Assembly (NCBI GenBank): GCA_013350335.1
Contig: CM023533.1
Coordinates: 28,998,869-29,062,868, forward strand
Source of the DNA: Chimonanthus salicifolius
Lineage: Eukaryota; Streptophyta; Magnoliopsida; Laurales; Calycanthaceae
Direction of reading: 5' to 3'
Length of the DNA: 64,000 nucleotides
The position numbers and the translations under genes are program-made. Positions 25,040 to 37,400 of this stretch are shown piece by piece. Positions within the stretch are counted from its first letter, which is position 1; every line of letters starts with the position of its first letter. A model generated the notes under the pieces. It was not told the DNA's origin and made no database searches. It saw only the letters and a program-made list of their open reading frames with translations.

Positions 25040-26355
25040 ACCTTATTTCTCCAAGTCGTAAATCGTTTTCTAAACCCGTTTGTAAAGATTCATTTTCTAC
25101 CATTCTGACAAAAATGATCAAGTGCAAAAAAACATTTTCCATAAAATAATTTACACAGAAAAATGAAAAACAATATCAATATAAAAATTATTGAGCTGCT
25201 AAGACCATAAACAGAAACCTTCAATTGCTTCCACTCGCTAAAATTCCAGTCATTTCCCATCACAGCATAAAAATCACGGATAAGAAGTTAAGAACCACCC
25301 ATTTCAAATATTAGTAATAATAATATATTAAAAAAAACAGGGGAAATCTCTTCAAATTAATGAATTTCATCGCCCCCCTACTACCAAATTCATTTTTCTC
25401 ATCTGTTTTAAATTGAGTTTTAAATTTTACTCTATGAAAATTATACTCTATCATGCCAATCCAAAATTTCTACTTTTAGACAGTGAAAACCCCCAATCCC
25501 ACCCCCAACCGCCCAACACCCTCCCCACCCACCCACCCCCCCGGTTAAATTTAATGCAAAAACTCATTCAGAACTATCCCATTTTTTTTAAAAATAAAAT
25601 GGCCATTTCAAAATTTCATTGTTGTATCGGATTAAAAATCCATAACCAAGTAAATCCATAAAATCAACAAGGCAAAACGCCTGCAAAAACCCAATCCAAT
25701 CACCACATAATTAATTCAAGACCGAGAAATCCGGGCTTTCAATTGAAACTCCCTATATGAAAATCAAGAATAGAAAGATAGCATCCTGAAGTGGTCAATA
25801 AACCCAGATGAAGTTGTGTTCGGACTTGGGATGGACCTGAAATCTGGAAACCAACATTCCAGAGAATCAAATTTTCCAGGATTTCCCAAAACACCAACCC
25901 ATCTTTGTATGCAGATCAATATAAAATTTCTATAGAACAGCAAATACAGGTTTCTTTTTTTTTCTTTTTTTTACCTCCATGATAACCAAACTGGGGGGAA
26001 ACAATAGTTGCTTTATGCCTCGATAACTACAGAACCAAACAACATATACAAGCATTTCCAGGAAAACCCACTTTCCTCCTGTTAATTTTTGTGAAAATTG
26101 CATATATGTAACCAAATAACAACATAAAACATAGAGAACAATCCAGAGATAGAGAGAGAGCATAAAACTTGCTGTAAATTTTATAATTACGAAGCAGAAG
26201 TCTATTAAAATCCAACAAGGTGAGATGATAAGAGCATGAGAGAGCCAGAAATACAGAACGGAGGATGAATTTATCAGAAGCACATCCACACACATGAAAT
26301 ACCCAAAACAGAAAAACATATGGAAAAGGAAAAAGAGAAGCAAGAAGACGAAGAA
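25040..26355. other. Spacer and probable 3' UTR of the DUF3511 gene
   Basis: No gene is seen between the MITE and the DUF3511 stop codon. The part next to 26355 is presumably the 3' UTR of the minus-strand gene. Long open frames at 25930-26365 on the minus strand have low-complexity hydrophobic content and no recognisable homology. A C-rich tract (cccacccacc) lies near 25527-25541. Confidence 0.4.
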
Positions 26356-26700
26356 TCACCACCATCCATAGAGCATGTGGGTGTACTTGTCCTTAATCCA
26401 TCTGAAACTTTTCCTAAAGGACCCTTTCATCTTTCCCTCCACACTATAAACCTTGTAGCTCGCGACCCTCTTCTTCCTCTGCAACTCTGGGTCATTGAAG
26501 CACCATATCGATGATGAAGAAGAAGAAGAAACTCTATTCTTCTTGAGTTTCATCTCTTTCTGCATCTGGGTCGGTTGGGCGGTAGCATAAGAGGCGCTGT
26601 AGCACCTGAGATCGTGCAAACCGGAGGGAGGAGCGATGCCCCCATATACTTCCATCTGCGTCCTTCCATCCCCCCAAGATTTGGATCTCAAGTCTTCCAT
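26356..26700 (-). CDS. DUF3511 family protein, 114 aa, complete
   Basis: Single-exon gene for a small plant protein of the DUF3511 family, whose molecular function is unknown. It starts MEDLRSKSWGDGRTQMEVYG, has a middle HDLRCYSASYATAQ and a serine stretch, and ends with the family's hallmark basic C-terminus: DPELQRKKRVASYKVYSVEG, then KMKGSFRKSFRWIKDKY and YGWW before TGA at 26356-26358. Length and order match the family. No signal peptide or membrane segment; strongly basic C-terminal half. The ATG at 26698-26700 is chosen because the conserved N-terminus begins there. The gene is convergent with DGAT1 and in tandem with the TRB gene. Confidence 0.93.
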   Translation of the reverse strand: MEDLRSKSWGDGRTQMEVYGGIAPPSGLHDLRCYSASYATAQPTQMQKEMKLKKNRVSSSSSSSIWCFNDPELQRKKRVASYKVYSVEGKMKGSFRKSFRWIKDKYTHMLYGWW

Positions 26701-27601
26701 TGATTGAAAAGAGAAATTTTTTGGACAGAGAAATGGATGGATGGTGGCTCAAAAATCAAGTCAAAAGGAGAAATTGCGGGCTTGTCTTTCAAGTTTTGGT
26801 GGGTTTAATTTGCAGACTACAGTTTTTGAGATTTCCACTGAAAAAAAAAATTGATGTGTCGATCGATGGGGAAGCACAGGGCAGAGAGGAGATGATGTGG
26901 AATGCAACAAGCCCACTGCCTTCCAACTTGCATGCAGCAGTTGTCCAAGCAATTTATTGATCTTGGATTTTTTTCTATCTAATCAAAATTTTAAATATTT
27001 GACTTAAATCGATAAATTCTATTTGAAATTAATAAAAATAATAGGAATTAGTTTGAGTTATATAGAAGTTAATCGGACTGGGAGCGACGATTCTAAATCA
27101 ATTCGATTGATACAATTCAGACTCAAATTATTTTTGAATTCATACATCTAATCAACTAAAGTTATCATTTCAATTATTTCATTTGCATACTTAAAAATAA
27201 AGTCCATTTGAAACCAGTAAAAAAAAAAAAAAAATCTTTAATATATAATCTCCTAAAAATTGTCTTAATTGGCAATCAATTTATATTTTCCAACGTCTTC
27301 AAAACCTGTTCAATTTCAACTTTTGGTTTGCGACGGAAAACGATATTATAATATATAATTTTATCTTTTAGTTTGTTTAATATATATATAAGTGACTTTG
27401 CTGTAAAAGAAAATAGATTTTTTTGCAAAAATATCTTGAAAACTGCGATTCTAAGTGAAAGTATTTAAAAAAATATTTGGGTTAGACTTCCTCATATGTC
27501 TAATTAGCCTTTTTTTTCTTTTATGAAAATGCCCTTCATGCACTATTTAGACTCATAAATACCGTATTCATTTGCATCGCGACTGGATATGTATATTAGC
27601 A

Positions 27602-28026
27602 AGGGGCCGAAAATTCTGCTATTCTGATCTCGGCCAAGATTTTCGATTCGGCCGATATCTCAGTCGAATTTTTTCTCTCTCCTCATTTTTTTTTGAAATA
27701 TCATTGGTTTTTTCTAAAAAATCATTTAAAAAAATAAAAAAGACTGTTTTAAAAAAATATATAGATATAAATATCAGCCGATATTTTAGATATTGGCCAA
27801 TATGTAGGCCGATATTCGCCCGTATAGAACGAATATCGGCCGAGATATCGACTAGGTCCACGCCGATATTTTTTTTTTAAAATAAAAAATAAAAATCGGC
27901 AGATATTCGGTCGAACTTTTCTCTCTCTGACCGATACTATACGTATCAGCCGATATATATCGGCGTTCGAAATCCCAATATATATGAGCCGATACTATGC
28001 GTATCGGCTGAATTTTTGACCCGTGA
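27602..28026. mobile_element. TATCGGCCGATA-type MITE, about 425 bp
   Basis: Left end AGGGGCCGAAAATTCTG, right end TCGGCTGAATTTTTGACCC. Many atatcggccgatat-like words occur inside (for example 27775, 27820-27850, 27950-28010), with T runs and TTTTCTCTCTC. Flanked by tattagca (27594-27601) and cattagca (28027-28034), an 8-bp target duplication with one difference. Short open frames on both strands here (YRPI-type repeats) are translations of the repeat, not genes. Confidence 0.7.
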
Positions 28027-28270
28027 CATTAGCACATGAGTTCCTGCATTGGTCCATATATCCGTTGGCTAGCACAAGTGTAGGTTTTCTTCTTTTTTTT
28101 TCATAGATTATGTTATAATCTTGTAAAACATAGAAGTGATTATAATATAGTGATAAAGATATTTGTTTCTCATGTGAGCAGGCCAATTTTTGTCAATTGT
28201 GATTTTCTCTTATTTTACGATTGGTACCCTTTTTTCATTTTTTTTTTGAAAAATGAAAAAATTAAGAGGT

Positions 28271-28745
28271 GTTTATTTGTCCGAGCCCAATCTAAATAAA
28301 CGATCTTGACAAATATTTCTAGTTCGATGGGTCGAGGCCACGTTCAGGCTTTAAGTCCACTTATTTTTTAAGCCCAAACACAGTTAAGTCCCAGCCTAGC
28401 GAGCCACAACCGACTTTAAGTAAAAGCCTGAGCCTGGCCCTAACCTAAATAAATGAGATTGGAGAAAGATTTCCGTTGGACGAGCTGAGCTTGGGCTTCT
28501 AAGCCTTTTTATTTTTTAAGCTCAAGCACAGTTAAGTACTAGATCGACAAGCCTCGTCTGGCTTTAACTAAAACTTGATTCTACCTCCGACCTAAATAAA
28601 TGGACTTGGACAAAGATTTTTGTCCGACAGACTGAGCTCGGGCTTTTACTTAAAGCATGTTTATTTTTTAAGTCCAAGTCTAGTTAAAGTTGAGTCTGAT
28701 GGGCCGAGCTTGGACTTTGTCCAAACCCATTTATTTAGGTCGTGC
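28271..28745. repeat. Tandem repeat, about 150-bp unit, three copies
   Basis: The word 'cctaaataaa' followed by a diverged 'ggacttggacaaagattttt' block recurs at 28292, 28445 and 28592 (spacing 153 and 147 bp), with intervening 'ttattttttaagcccaa' and 'agttaagt' words in register. Copies are clearly diverged. Confidence 0.7.
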
Positions 28746-30095
28746 TTGAACAAATTAATACCCTATTGTTATTCCTCAATTTTTTAAAAAAATAAAATAA
28801 AACTTACTCGTCATAAAATAACAGAAAAAATCACAATTGACAAAAATTGAAGTCACCCAAATGATAAACAAGTATCTTTACCATTAGACTATAATGCCTT
28901 CTATCTCTTATTTAAACTATAAAATAATATATAAAAGAAAGAAAACTTGTCCTAGCACACAGACTTATGAACCCGCGCTAATGCTGGAACCCAGTCGCTA
29001 GCGCATGCAATCAATACGATACGTATGAGCCTGTGCTGTGCATGAGGAGTATTTTTGCTTCCAAAAAAGTCTAATTACGTATAAGAGACACTCTAACCTA
29101 AATAAAATTTTTGAAGACACTACCATCCAAAATTACAGTTTTTAAGGTATTTTCACCAAAAAAAATTCTGAAAAGAAATGAGTACTCTTCTAGCATTTGC
29201 ATGACATGAGTCATCTTATCTCATGTGGCAAGTAGACTGTGATATAAAAGTATACTTTACCCATAATTTAAAATTTAAAACTCGAATTTAATTTGAAATT
29301 TTATTGAGTTAATTCAAATGATGTCTATAGACTTGAGATAAAAATTCAATAAACCTTATTGACTTGTTTGACTTTAATTTTTTTTCAAATTGAGTCAATT
29401 TAAACTAACAAATCCAAGTTCTTTTATATATTTTTAATTCAAAATCCATTTTCCTGATAGATGGAATTCATTTTCCGCAAGCTTCATATTCGAAGAAAAT
29501 AAGTAAGCAGTTTTCCCTCAAATTGTTGTCATATACAAGAACTCTAGTGTTGATTTGTTTGATTTTTTTGGTTTGCTTAAACAAAGAATCGAGAATAGCA
29601 AGGGTTGGAGGATTCTGTAATTTGTAATTTTGTTCAGGGTCACACGTGTAGGGCCCACAAGCCAACGTTGTTGTTGGTGGTGTTGGGTGAGGATGTGAAA
29701 CAAGGTTAAAAAGAAGCCGATAAACCAACAATGAATCATGGAAGGTGAGCTTTGTGTGAATTTGTAGTTGAGGTTGAGACTTGAAAGGAAATCATGGGTT
29801 TTCTATGGCGTTTAAACTTTAAAAAATGGGCCTCAACTTGAATTGAGATCATGCTAATTAAATGCCTTTGTTTAAGTTTTAAGTTTTGAGATATGTTTTA
29901 TTTAAACAGGAGTATTATTGCTCTTTTTTATTTGACCTAATTTAGATAATAAAGAAAAATATGATAGATAATGAAGTGACCGACTATATATTTTATGATA
30001 GAGTCAAAAAGTAAATTAAAATTAAAAAAAAAATTCTAAATAAAAAGTGAAACTCGAAAAGAAAGTCTTATATAATAGATATTATTTTCTTTATA
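28746..30095. other. Spacer without recognisable gene
   Basis: AT-rich intergenic sequence. Open frames at 29468-29739 (-) show no family features. Confidence 0.4.
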
Positions 30096-30099
30096 ACAT

Positions 30100-30325
30100 A
30101 GATATCTCCACCTCACAATCCAATCCACAGAGTGGTAAATCCTCCACCTCAAATTGGATATGAGACTAAACCCACGAGCATATGTAAACCTTCCAATCCA
30201 CACACTTGTAAGTTGATGAAGAGTAATCCTATGGAGAGTGGTTCAGAGGGATATGAGTGTGAATTGAAGCCAAGACCTTCCCTCATTAAGAGAGTTTCTT
30301 AACAATTAGGCCAATCTCCTCTAAA
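30100..30325 (-). mobile_element. SINE family A copy 3, minus strand
   Basis: Reverse complement of the 23029 copy: 'aaaccttccaatccacacac' then 'gaattgaagccaagaccttc' (reverse B box) and 'caattaggccaatctcctct' (reverse A-box region). The tail side is toward 30100. Confidence 0.7.
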
Positions 30326-31209
30326 TTTATAAGATGGGTATCTCCACATCATATTTCTTCCATTGTGTGTTGTAACCAAAAAAAAAAAACAAATTTTTGT
30401 AATAGATTGATAGTTTGCAGCACATCCACATCAGTAGTAATGGAGATTGTATGTTTTTTTATAATATGGGTATCGCTATCCTAATTAGAGGAGAGAGTAA
30501 TTCCACGAATATATATATAAACATCTTAAGCTAGTGAAAAATGACATGCAGAAATTGAACATGAATCGAATTCAATACCTTATTTCATAATACAGACACA
30601 TTGAGGTACGTAAATGACATGGCTCCAATCTAACGGTCATCAAAGGCCGCATCCATACACTAGAATGGTATTAAGTATTATATTCTAATTTTAAATAGAA
30701 GAAAGGCTTGTCTGGGTTGGCAGCCAGATTGATCTACAAATTGAAAAGTGGAAGTAGGTAGAAGACAAGTCAGCATCTGCCACTGTATTTTTGAATTCCA
30801 AGTAGAAGAATGGTTGCTACTTGATAGATATGGCTAAACTTCATGTTAAATGAAATGAATTAAATGTATTAATTTATTGTGAATTAGAGAGAGGCTGCTG
30901 CTCTGACCAGAACAATGACAAAATTTGAACATTCTTGCTTGTTCAAAAGCAAATTTAAAAATAAAAAACTTAGAAATTGATTGAAATTTGTAGAATGAAA
31001 TTCCTGTAGAAAATTTGTTTGAATTTTTATTAGAACCGTGATCTATCTAACCATCTTGATTTCAATTCAAAAGATAAACCAACCTTCTCGTCAAAGGCTC
31101 TCTCTTTTCATTGTGTTATTGCATTTAGCCTATAAATAGGTTTAAAGTACAACTTAAATGAGAAGTACAATAATAAACATAAATTCATTTTTAATAACTT
31201 ATTAATTAT

Positions 31210-31407
31210 GGATAGTCATTTAGACACCTCTACTTTTCTTTTAAGAGACCTCATATTTCAAAATTTATATGAAATTACCATTTTACCCCTCAGTTTTGTG
31301 TAGAGGAATCATCTTTTAAAAAATTAGAGGTAAAATGGTAATTTTGATACAAAATTCTGAAATGGGATGTCTCTTAAAAGAAAAGTGGGGTGTCTAAATG
31401 ACCACCC
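31210..31407. mobile_element. Foldback MITE, 198 bp, 8-bp target duplication
   Basis: The two halves are inverted repeats: left GTCATTTAGACACC, then CTTTTCTTTTAAGAGAC and ATTACCATTTTACC; right end reads the reverse complement of the same words. Flanked by TTAATTAT on both sides (31202-31209, 31408-31415). The termini GGATAGTCATT / AATGACCACCC differ from the TATCGGCCGATA family, so this is a separate family. Confidence 0.8.
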
Positions 31408-31716
31408 TTAATTATTGATATTAATAAAGAGAACCATTAATTACATTTATTAAGCCAAGACGCTATCACAAACGTAAGAAAAGTCCTCTTTAGAGCTCAC
31501 TAAAAAGGATAAAAATCACATAAGTTAGTTGCAATGAGAATGCAATAGTGTTAGGATTCCAAATACTCAAATTTCATCTGAATCCAGTCACTCTAACCTT
31601 TAATATCATGATTTAAAATTTTATCTATGATAAGAGTATTTTAATCAAATGATAGACATTAATGAAATAATTTTTGAAATTTATATGAGTTTGACAACTC
31701 TTAATCTCTAGAGAAG

Positions 31717-31934
31717 AGAGGGGATTGGCCTCCTCACCGTCAATAAGCTCTCTTTATGAAGAGAGGTCTTGAGTTTAATTTACGCTCAAACTCTTTTGTG
31801 TCATTTTTTATAGGATTACTCCTCGTCGCTTGAACTCAGTATATGTGTTTAGGGAGGTGTGCATATATTCCGAAAGATTAGTCGAGTAAATCCTCTGCAA
31901 ATGAGACGCATGGACACCATTGGTCGTAAAAAAA
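31717..31934 (+). mobile_element. SINE family A copy 2
   Basis: Starts 'gagaggggattggcctcc', then 'gaggtcttgagtttaattta' (B box position), body with 'ggaggtgtgcatatattccg', and a short A run near 31927-31934. Same word order as 23029-23244. Confidence 0.75.
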
Positions 31935-32487
31935 TAACAACCAAATACCAAAATTTATATTTAAGCAGAATTTCTTCTAATTTTCTAAATTCAAAATCTT
32001 TAATATCAAAACCCATCAATTAATTTTCAAACAAAATGTGACAATCCACTCTAGTGGGGTCACAACGGCTTCTTTTTTAAAGGGTTTAGATTGAATGTTG
32101 AGAAGCCCCACTATCAAAATAATAATATAAGTTACACCTTTGTAGAGGACATTTTATAGAAATTTTCAATATAGCAACATGACTTCTCCCTGAAATCTAG
32201 GATCCTGATTCTCTACTTGGAATAAATTGTTGTTTTCTATGCTAATATATTATTATTTATGGTTATTATTTAATATTTATAGATAGATTACCAAACACTA
32301 GCATAAAGGCAAAGGTCATGGGCCGCTGCTTCACCAGCCATCCTAAAACCCCGCCAAAGCTGGCTCAAAATGTTCGAAATTTTGACCTCTAGATTTTATA
32401 AAAAAAAAAAATTGAAGGAGTTGAACCACGACTTCAATATTATAAATATATTTATATAATTAGCACATTATGATTTTTAAAATTCAA

Positions 32488-32671
32488 TAATTATGTCAAA
32501 TTAAATGTTTTATTAGATTTTGTAACACCAAAATTTATTTGTAAAAGACTCTTTATATTTAATATAAATCTATGATAGTGAATGGCCCTAGCATCACATA
32601 GGTAACATTTTTTTACAAATAAATTTTGCTATAGATTAATTTAAATAAAATGCTTTATTTGACATAATTAA
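32488..32671. repeat. Inverted repeat, MITE-like
   Basis: Left arm aattatgtcaaat...caaaatttatttgtaaaa is matched in reverse complement by ttttttacaaataaattttg...atttgacataatt. AT-rich, with no obvious target duplication. Confidence 0.55.
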
Positions 32672-33299
32672 CTGGCTCCAAAATCTTGAGACAATCAAGA
32701 TTTAAGATCAGTTAGGAGTTCCACGTTAAGTCAAGGAAATTGTACAAGATATCTACAATAAGATAACGACAATAGTAGGAACGACAAGCTAAATAATAAA
32801 TCCCAACTTATGGAGGAAGGCTTTGGAGATAAATTATTTGAGAACATGGAGGAAGAACAGGCCAAAATTATGATGACTTAGCACAATATTACTATAAGTT
32901 TTGATCGTCATCATCTAAATTATTTATATCATCAATATTATAAGTTTTGATATTTGGCTCAATTGTAGAGATAAGTGGAGGACCTGCTTTGCATGGACTG
33001 ATGGTATGAACACGTTCATAGATGATTGGAAAAACAGATCCAATATATAAAATTGATGAAATGCAGTGAATAAAGTCTAGTAGAAAGGATGGGATTAAGA
33101 ATGACACAATAGATTGTAAGTGAGAAAAGATTTAATTTTTTATAAGATAGTATGCACAAGGCTCTATAAAAGATGTGGCCTGATTCGTGCCTCGACCTCG
33201 AGTCACTTGCATAACCCTGTCATTGCTCAGGGTAAAACTAATATTCCAACTCTATGCATTAAAATTTTCTCCAGTCTTCTACTTTGGGGTATAAAATTC

Positions 33300-33604
33300 A
33301 GCTGGACCGAGATGTCTCGAGTTTTAGAGACCCGAGTTATTGTATCGGCCAGTTAAACAAAAACCTCGACCAATTATTTTTTAAAAAAATATATATATAT
33401 CAATTGTGAGCCCGATCGATATCTGTCTGACGAATATCGATGATATTTATATTTGTTTAATTTTTTTTAAAAACAGCATTTTTTATTTTTTTAAATGGTT
33501 TTTTTTTAAAAAAAAAGCTACCGAGAATTTTTTTTTTTTTTTTTAAAATGAGAGAAAAAATCTCGGCGGCCAAAATCTCGATCCGGCTAAATTTTCTACC
33601 CTTG
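33300..33604. mobile_element. Diverged MITE related to the 27602-28026 copy
   Basis: The right part reversed (AAGGGTAGAAAATTTAGCC, TCGAGATTTTGGCC, TTTTTTCTCTC) resembles the left part of the 27602 element (AGGGGCCGAAAATTCTG, ATCTCGGCCAAGATTTT, TTTTTTCTCTCTCC). The left end and target duplication are not found. Confidence 0.45.
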
Positions 33605-33696
33605 CTTCTACTTACATGTTCAAGAAAACTCAAATGAGTTTCTACATAGTGAAATCCAAAGTTTATGATGCCAAATTTGCCATTGATCATTAGGAC

Positions 33697-33834
33697 CAGG
33701 GATGCAAAATTCAGTATCGGCCGATATTATTCTCTCTCTCTCCTTTTTTTTTAAAAAAAAGGACCAATATCAGTCGATATTGTGATATCTGCCGACATGA
33801 TACAGCCGAGATATCGACCGATATCTGGACCCTA
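33697..33834. mobile_element. TATCGGCCGATA-type MITE, 138 bp
   Basis: Left end CAGGGATGCAAAATTCAG followed by TATCGGCCGATATT; right end CCGATATCTGGACCCTA. Flanks attaggac (33689-33696) and attagggc (33835-33842) form an 8-bp target duplication with one difference. The middle has TTCTCTCTCTCTCC and a T run. Confidence 0.8.
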
Positions 33835-33938
33835 ATTAGGGCTTTAAAACTACATCTAAAAGGATCCATGTGATTTTAGGTGAATTACCCTACATGCATA
33901 CACCCTTCAATCCCAGCGGTCATTTTTATGGGTCATAT

Positions 33939-34170
33939 CAGGGTACAAATATCGGCCCGATACATATCGTATCGGCCGATATGTATCGGTTTTGGAAGTA
34001 TGAATATCGGCCGATATATATCGTTATCGGCCGATATTCATAATACCGGCTGAAATATCGGCCGTATCATATCGACCGATATCAAAATATCGGCCAATAT
34101 CGGCAAAAAAATAGAGGAAAGAGAAAAATATCGGCCGATATATTGGCCGATACCGATTTTTGAACCCCTG
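33939..34170. mobile_element. TATCGGCCGATA-type MITE, 232 bp, perfect target duplication
   Basis: Left end CAGGGTACAAATATCGG; right end CCGATTTTTGAACCCCTG, an imperfect inverted pair. GGTCATAT flanks both sides exactly (33931-33938, 34171-34178). The body is almost entirely made of direct and inverted tatcggccgata words. The clearest member of the family, and it lies just beyond the 3' end of the TRB gene. Confidence 0.9.
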
Positions 34171-34406
34171 GGTCATATATCCAACCGGCCCCACATAACC
34201 AGTGTGAACAGTGTACATTATCACAGGCACGAAGGAGAAACTTACACATTAAAAGAACCATACCCTGTGCAAACCATCGATGGGACCATTTTAAGGAAAC
34301 TGATTATTTAGTAGACGAGCATTCATTTACAATCTGTTAATAAATGCTTGAGGGCTCATTTCTTCGTAGAAGCTCTGGACAGATTAGCAATCATGCACAT
34401 CACAGC

Positions 34407-37400
34407 CTAAGCCATTGCAATGATTTCACCTCTTGCACCTGTAAATCGCAGATGAGAAAGGGAGGCTCCAAATGTTAACAAGGTGGGGGAAAACAATCAA
34501 AAACAAGACAAGAAACTTGGAAATGGGTTGTCTTTACATTGTTCATAGATCTCTCTAGCAAGCTGTAGCATCGAATCTGTTTCTTCAGCCATCCTAGAGA
34601 TTCTCTCTGCCTCCTTAACTGCTTCAGATGCTAAAAATGACTTTGCCTCTGCATCTGCAATCTTGTAGGCAGCAGTCATCGTCACTTCCTCAACTGGGTC
34701 AGTGAAGGATCCAAACTTAGAGTTTTGAGCAGGCCTAATACGGTGAACAGGATCTTTTTGTTTTAGAGTGGGTGTTTTCGTTGCAAATGCAGATTCTTTG
34801 AGCTTGTAAAGCATCTGGACCTGCAGAACATCCAAGTTGGGACAACAGTGTGGACGAGAAAAATAAGGAAAAGAAGCTTGTGTTTGGCTGCTAAAAGAAC
34901 AAGTTATGGAAATGCACAAGACATTAGAATCTAAGGTGACCACTGAAAAGTACATTCTAAGAGCAGCATAAATCAGTCACAATAAATATTCTAGTGGAGA
35001 GGTTAACGAAGAGGCAGTGAACAAATGAAATACCAAATGCACATTTTCAAGCATTGAGCCAAAGGTTAAAAAAACAACACAAGTACACAAACGACAGAAC
35101 AAAATGTATGATTTAATCTAAAGATGTCCATCTTCTGTTGAAGTATTCAGCTTCACAGCCCAAAAAATCTTGTGAAGCCACAGCCCACTGAACCAAGTTT
35201 GACTTGATTTGATAGATCATCGATGCCCTCTACTGTGCCTTACCCACAAACTTCTTTTAACTTCTAGCCAAATGAACCGAGTGGTGGCCAAAGGTACCAT
35301 TTTCCAGAGTGCTTGGGTTCTCATTGAGAATGGCCTCAAACCCCAACCCAAAATTAGGTCCCAAAATAAAAAGAATTAACCAAGAGGATGCAAAAAGGTA
35401 TTAAAAAAATGTCATATTGTTGGGGCTGCTGCGAACGAGTCCCACATTGAAAGTGTAGAGGGAGATCTAGGGGTTTATAAAGGACTTGGGTCACTCCACC
35501 TAATAGGCTTTTCGGATGAAAGCCCATGTCCTAACAAGTGGTATCAAACCTAGGTTGAGATCTGGGAATAAAGGAGTGAATGGAATACAGCAAATCCAAG
35601 TGTCTTGTGGTGCTTGATTTCTTATTGCATGCTGTTATTGATTCCGTTCGATTTTGATTTTATTTCCACATCGGGGATTAAATCCTAACAAGTGGTATCA
35701 AAGCCAGGTCTCAGGCTACCGCATATATGCTCAGGAGATCCCCCAGGCGAAACAGGATGGCCGACTTCGCTCTCTCCGCCGGAAGGCCTCGTTCGAGGGG
35801 GGGAATTGTAGGGGCTGCTACGAACGAGTCCCACATTGGAAGTATAGAGGGACATCTAGGGGTTTATAAAGGACTTTGGTCACTCCACCTAATAGGCTAG
35901 TCTTTTAGGGATGGAAGCCCATGTCCTAACACATATTGGGGATACATGGGGAGTTTGGGGACAATGAAGGAAAAGGTGGTTGACTAACTTCTCACTTCAA
36001 CATAGAGAGCAAACAATAGGAATGGAGATGTTCTTGGCTTTGAGATTAACAGTTGCCAAGATCTTGCTAAGAGAAGTTATACAACAAATATTCGACTTAA
36101 GAGAGTGCTAAGGGTTTCCAAACAACATGGATTTGCTTGAAAAAGTCCACTTGCTTCCTTCACCAAACCTTATTAGATCTTTCACCCTAGGTAGGTACTG
36201 CTCTCCCTCAATCAGATTGTGAATGTTTCAACCAATTTGTCAGTTTCATGGTCCATAAGATTTCTTCTAGAAGTCAAATCCCAAACAACCTTGTTGCCTA
36301 AATTCTCGAAAGGTCTCTTGCTGCTCATTTTTTTTATTGGATAGAGCATAAAGTCTATCAAAGATCCCTTGAGGGGCTGCTGTCCATCCAATGTGGTAAG
36401 AGCACAGTCATCATTTCCTTCACTTTTGTATGCATAAGTGGCTCTCCCTCAAGTGACACACATCCCTATAGTTTCTTCCATGAACAATCCACCATTTCTT
36501 CCCTTAATCATCACTGTCTTCTTTCAGAATAACAATCTTTTTAACAAGGAACCATTCAAAAATATATAGAAAAATAAACAACAAAAAAAGGGGTATTGCA
36601 GAAAGGGATTAAAAAGCAGCCAAGGTTGGCCAAAAGGTTAAACTCTCTTAAACAGAGACAGTCACCATCCTGAGACAAAGTTCACAAAGTGGACCAATGG
36701 GTCTTCATCTGATGTTTAACAAGGTATACTTTCTTCAGAAGTAGGCACTGGCATAAAGGATTCTCATAGACGGGATTAATTGATTCATGGTGAAGAAGAA
36801 GGGTACATGATGACTCAGTTATGTGGGCACACGCAAGGGTAAATTGTTTTGGGGTTCACTGATAGAAATTTGGCGTTGGGAGAATTTTTTTATCAGAGAT
36901 GGATTAGGGGAATACTTGCAGTGGACAAATGGGGCACTGGGGGAGCTCAGAAGGGGTTTAGGACACTCGCTGGTGTTCTTGTATGCTCAGGGCATTGGGG
37001 CTTGTAACTTTCTGCACATAGGGAGTTATTTATTTAATACTTTTGAAATGGTTACATGGGGGATGTTATACAGGAAATAATTATTAAACCATAAACTAGA
37101 TGCCAAACAGCAAGATTCCACTTGATCCCACCACCAACTCTTCAAACATGTGTGCACTGCTCGTGGATGTGTAGAACATCTAGAAAGCTTTGATCCCTCA
37201 TATTAACTACCCCTCCATGAACAGTATATATGTCTCAATTTGTTAGCCATCTGGCTGACCCACCATTGACTTAAAGCCCTTCATTTAAGACCACTTGGTT
37301 AACATTTAACTTTGGGCAACTCATATAATACCCTAGTCCCCTATATAAGTCTGATAGTGCTGAAACTTTATTTAGCCCTAGTCAAAAGGTCCCCTACTCA

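Noticed and set aside
25930..26365. Minus-strand frames of 112-137 codons next to the DUF3511 gene
   Set aside because: Hydrophobic low-complexity peptides with no recognisable homology; they fall in the probable 3' UTR of the gene.
27572..27880. Open frames on both strands with repeated YRPI / RYRP / ADIGRY peptides (also 24928-25149, 34024-34230, 56351-56581)
   Set aside because: They are translations of the TATCGGCCGATA repeat, occur in any orientation, and lie inside MITEs with target duplications.
34497..34955. A 152-codon minus frame as the TRB end
   Set aside because: Its start lies in intron 4 and its end in intron 5; splice sites at 34820/34821 and 34537/34538 give the conserved protein instead.
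35418..35931. Cassandra-type TRIM with 5S rRNA in the LTR
   Set aside because: The LTR lacks the 5S internal promoter words; only PBS, PPT and LTR ends fit, so it is a different TRIM.
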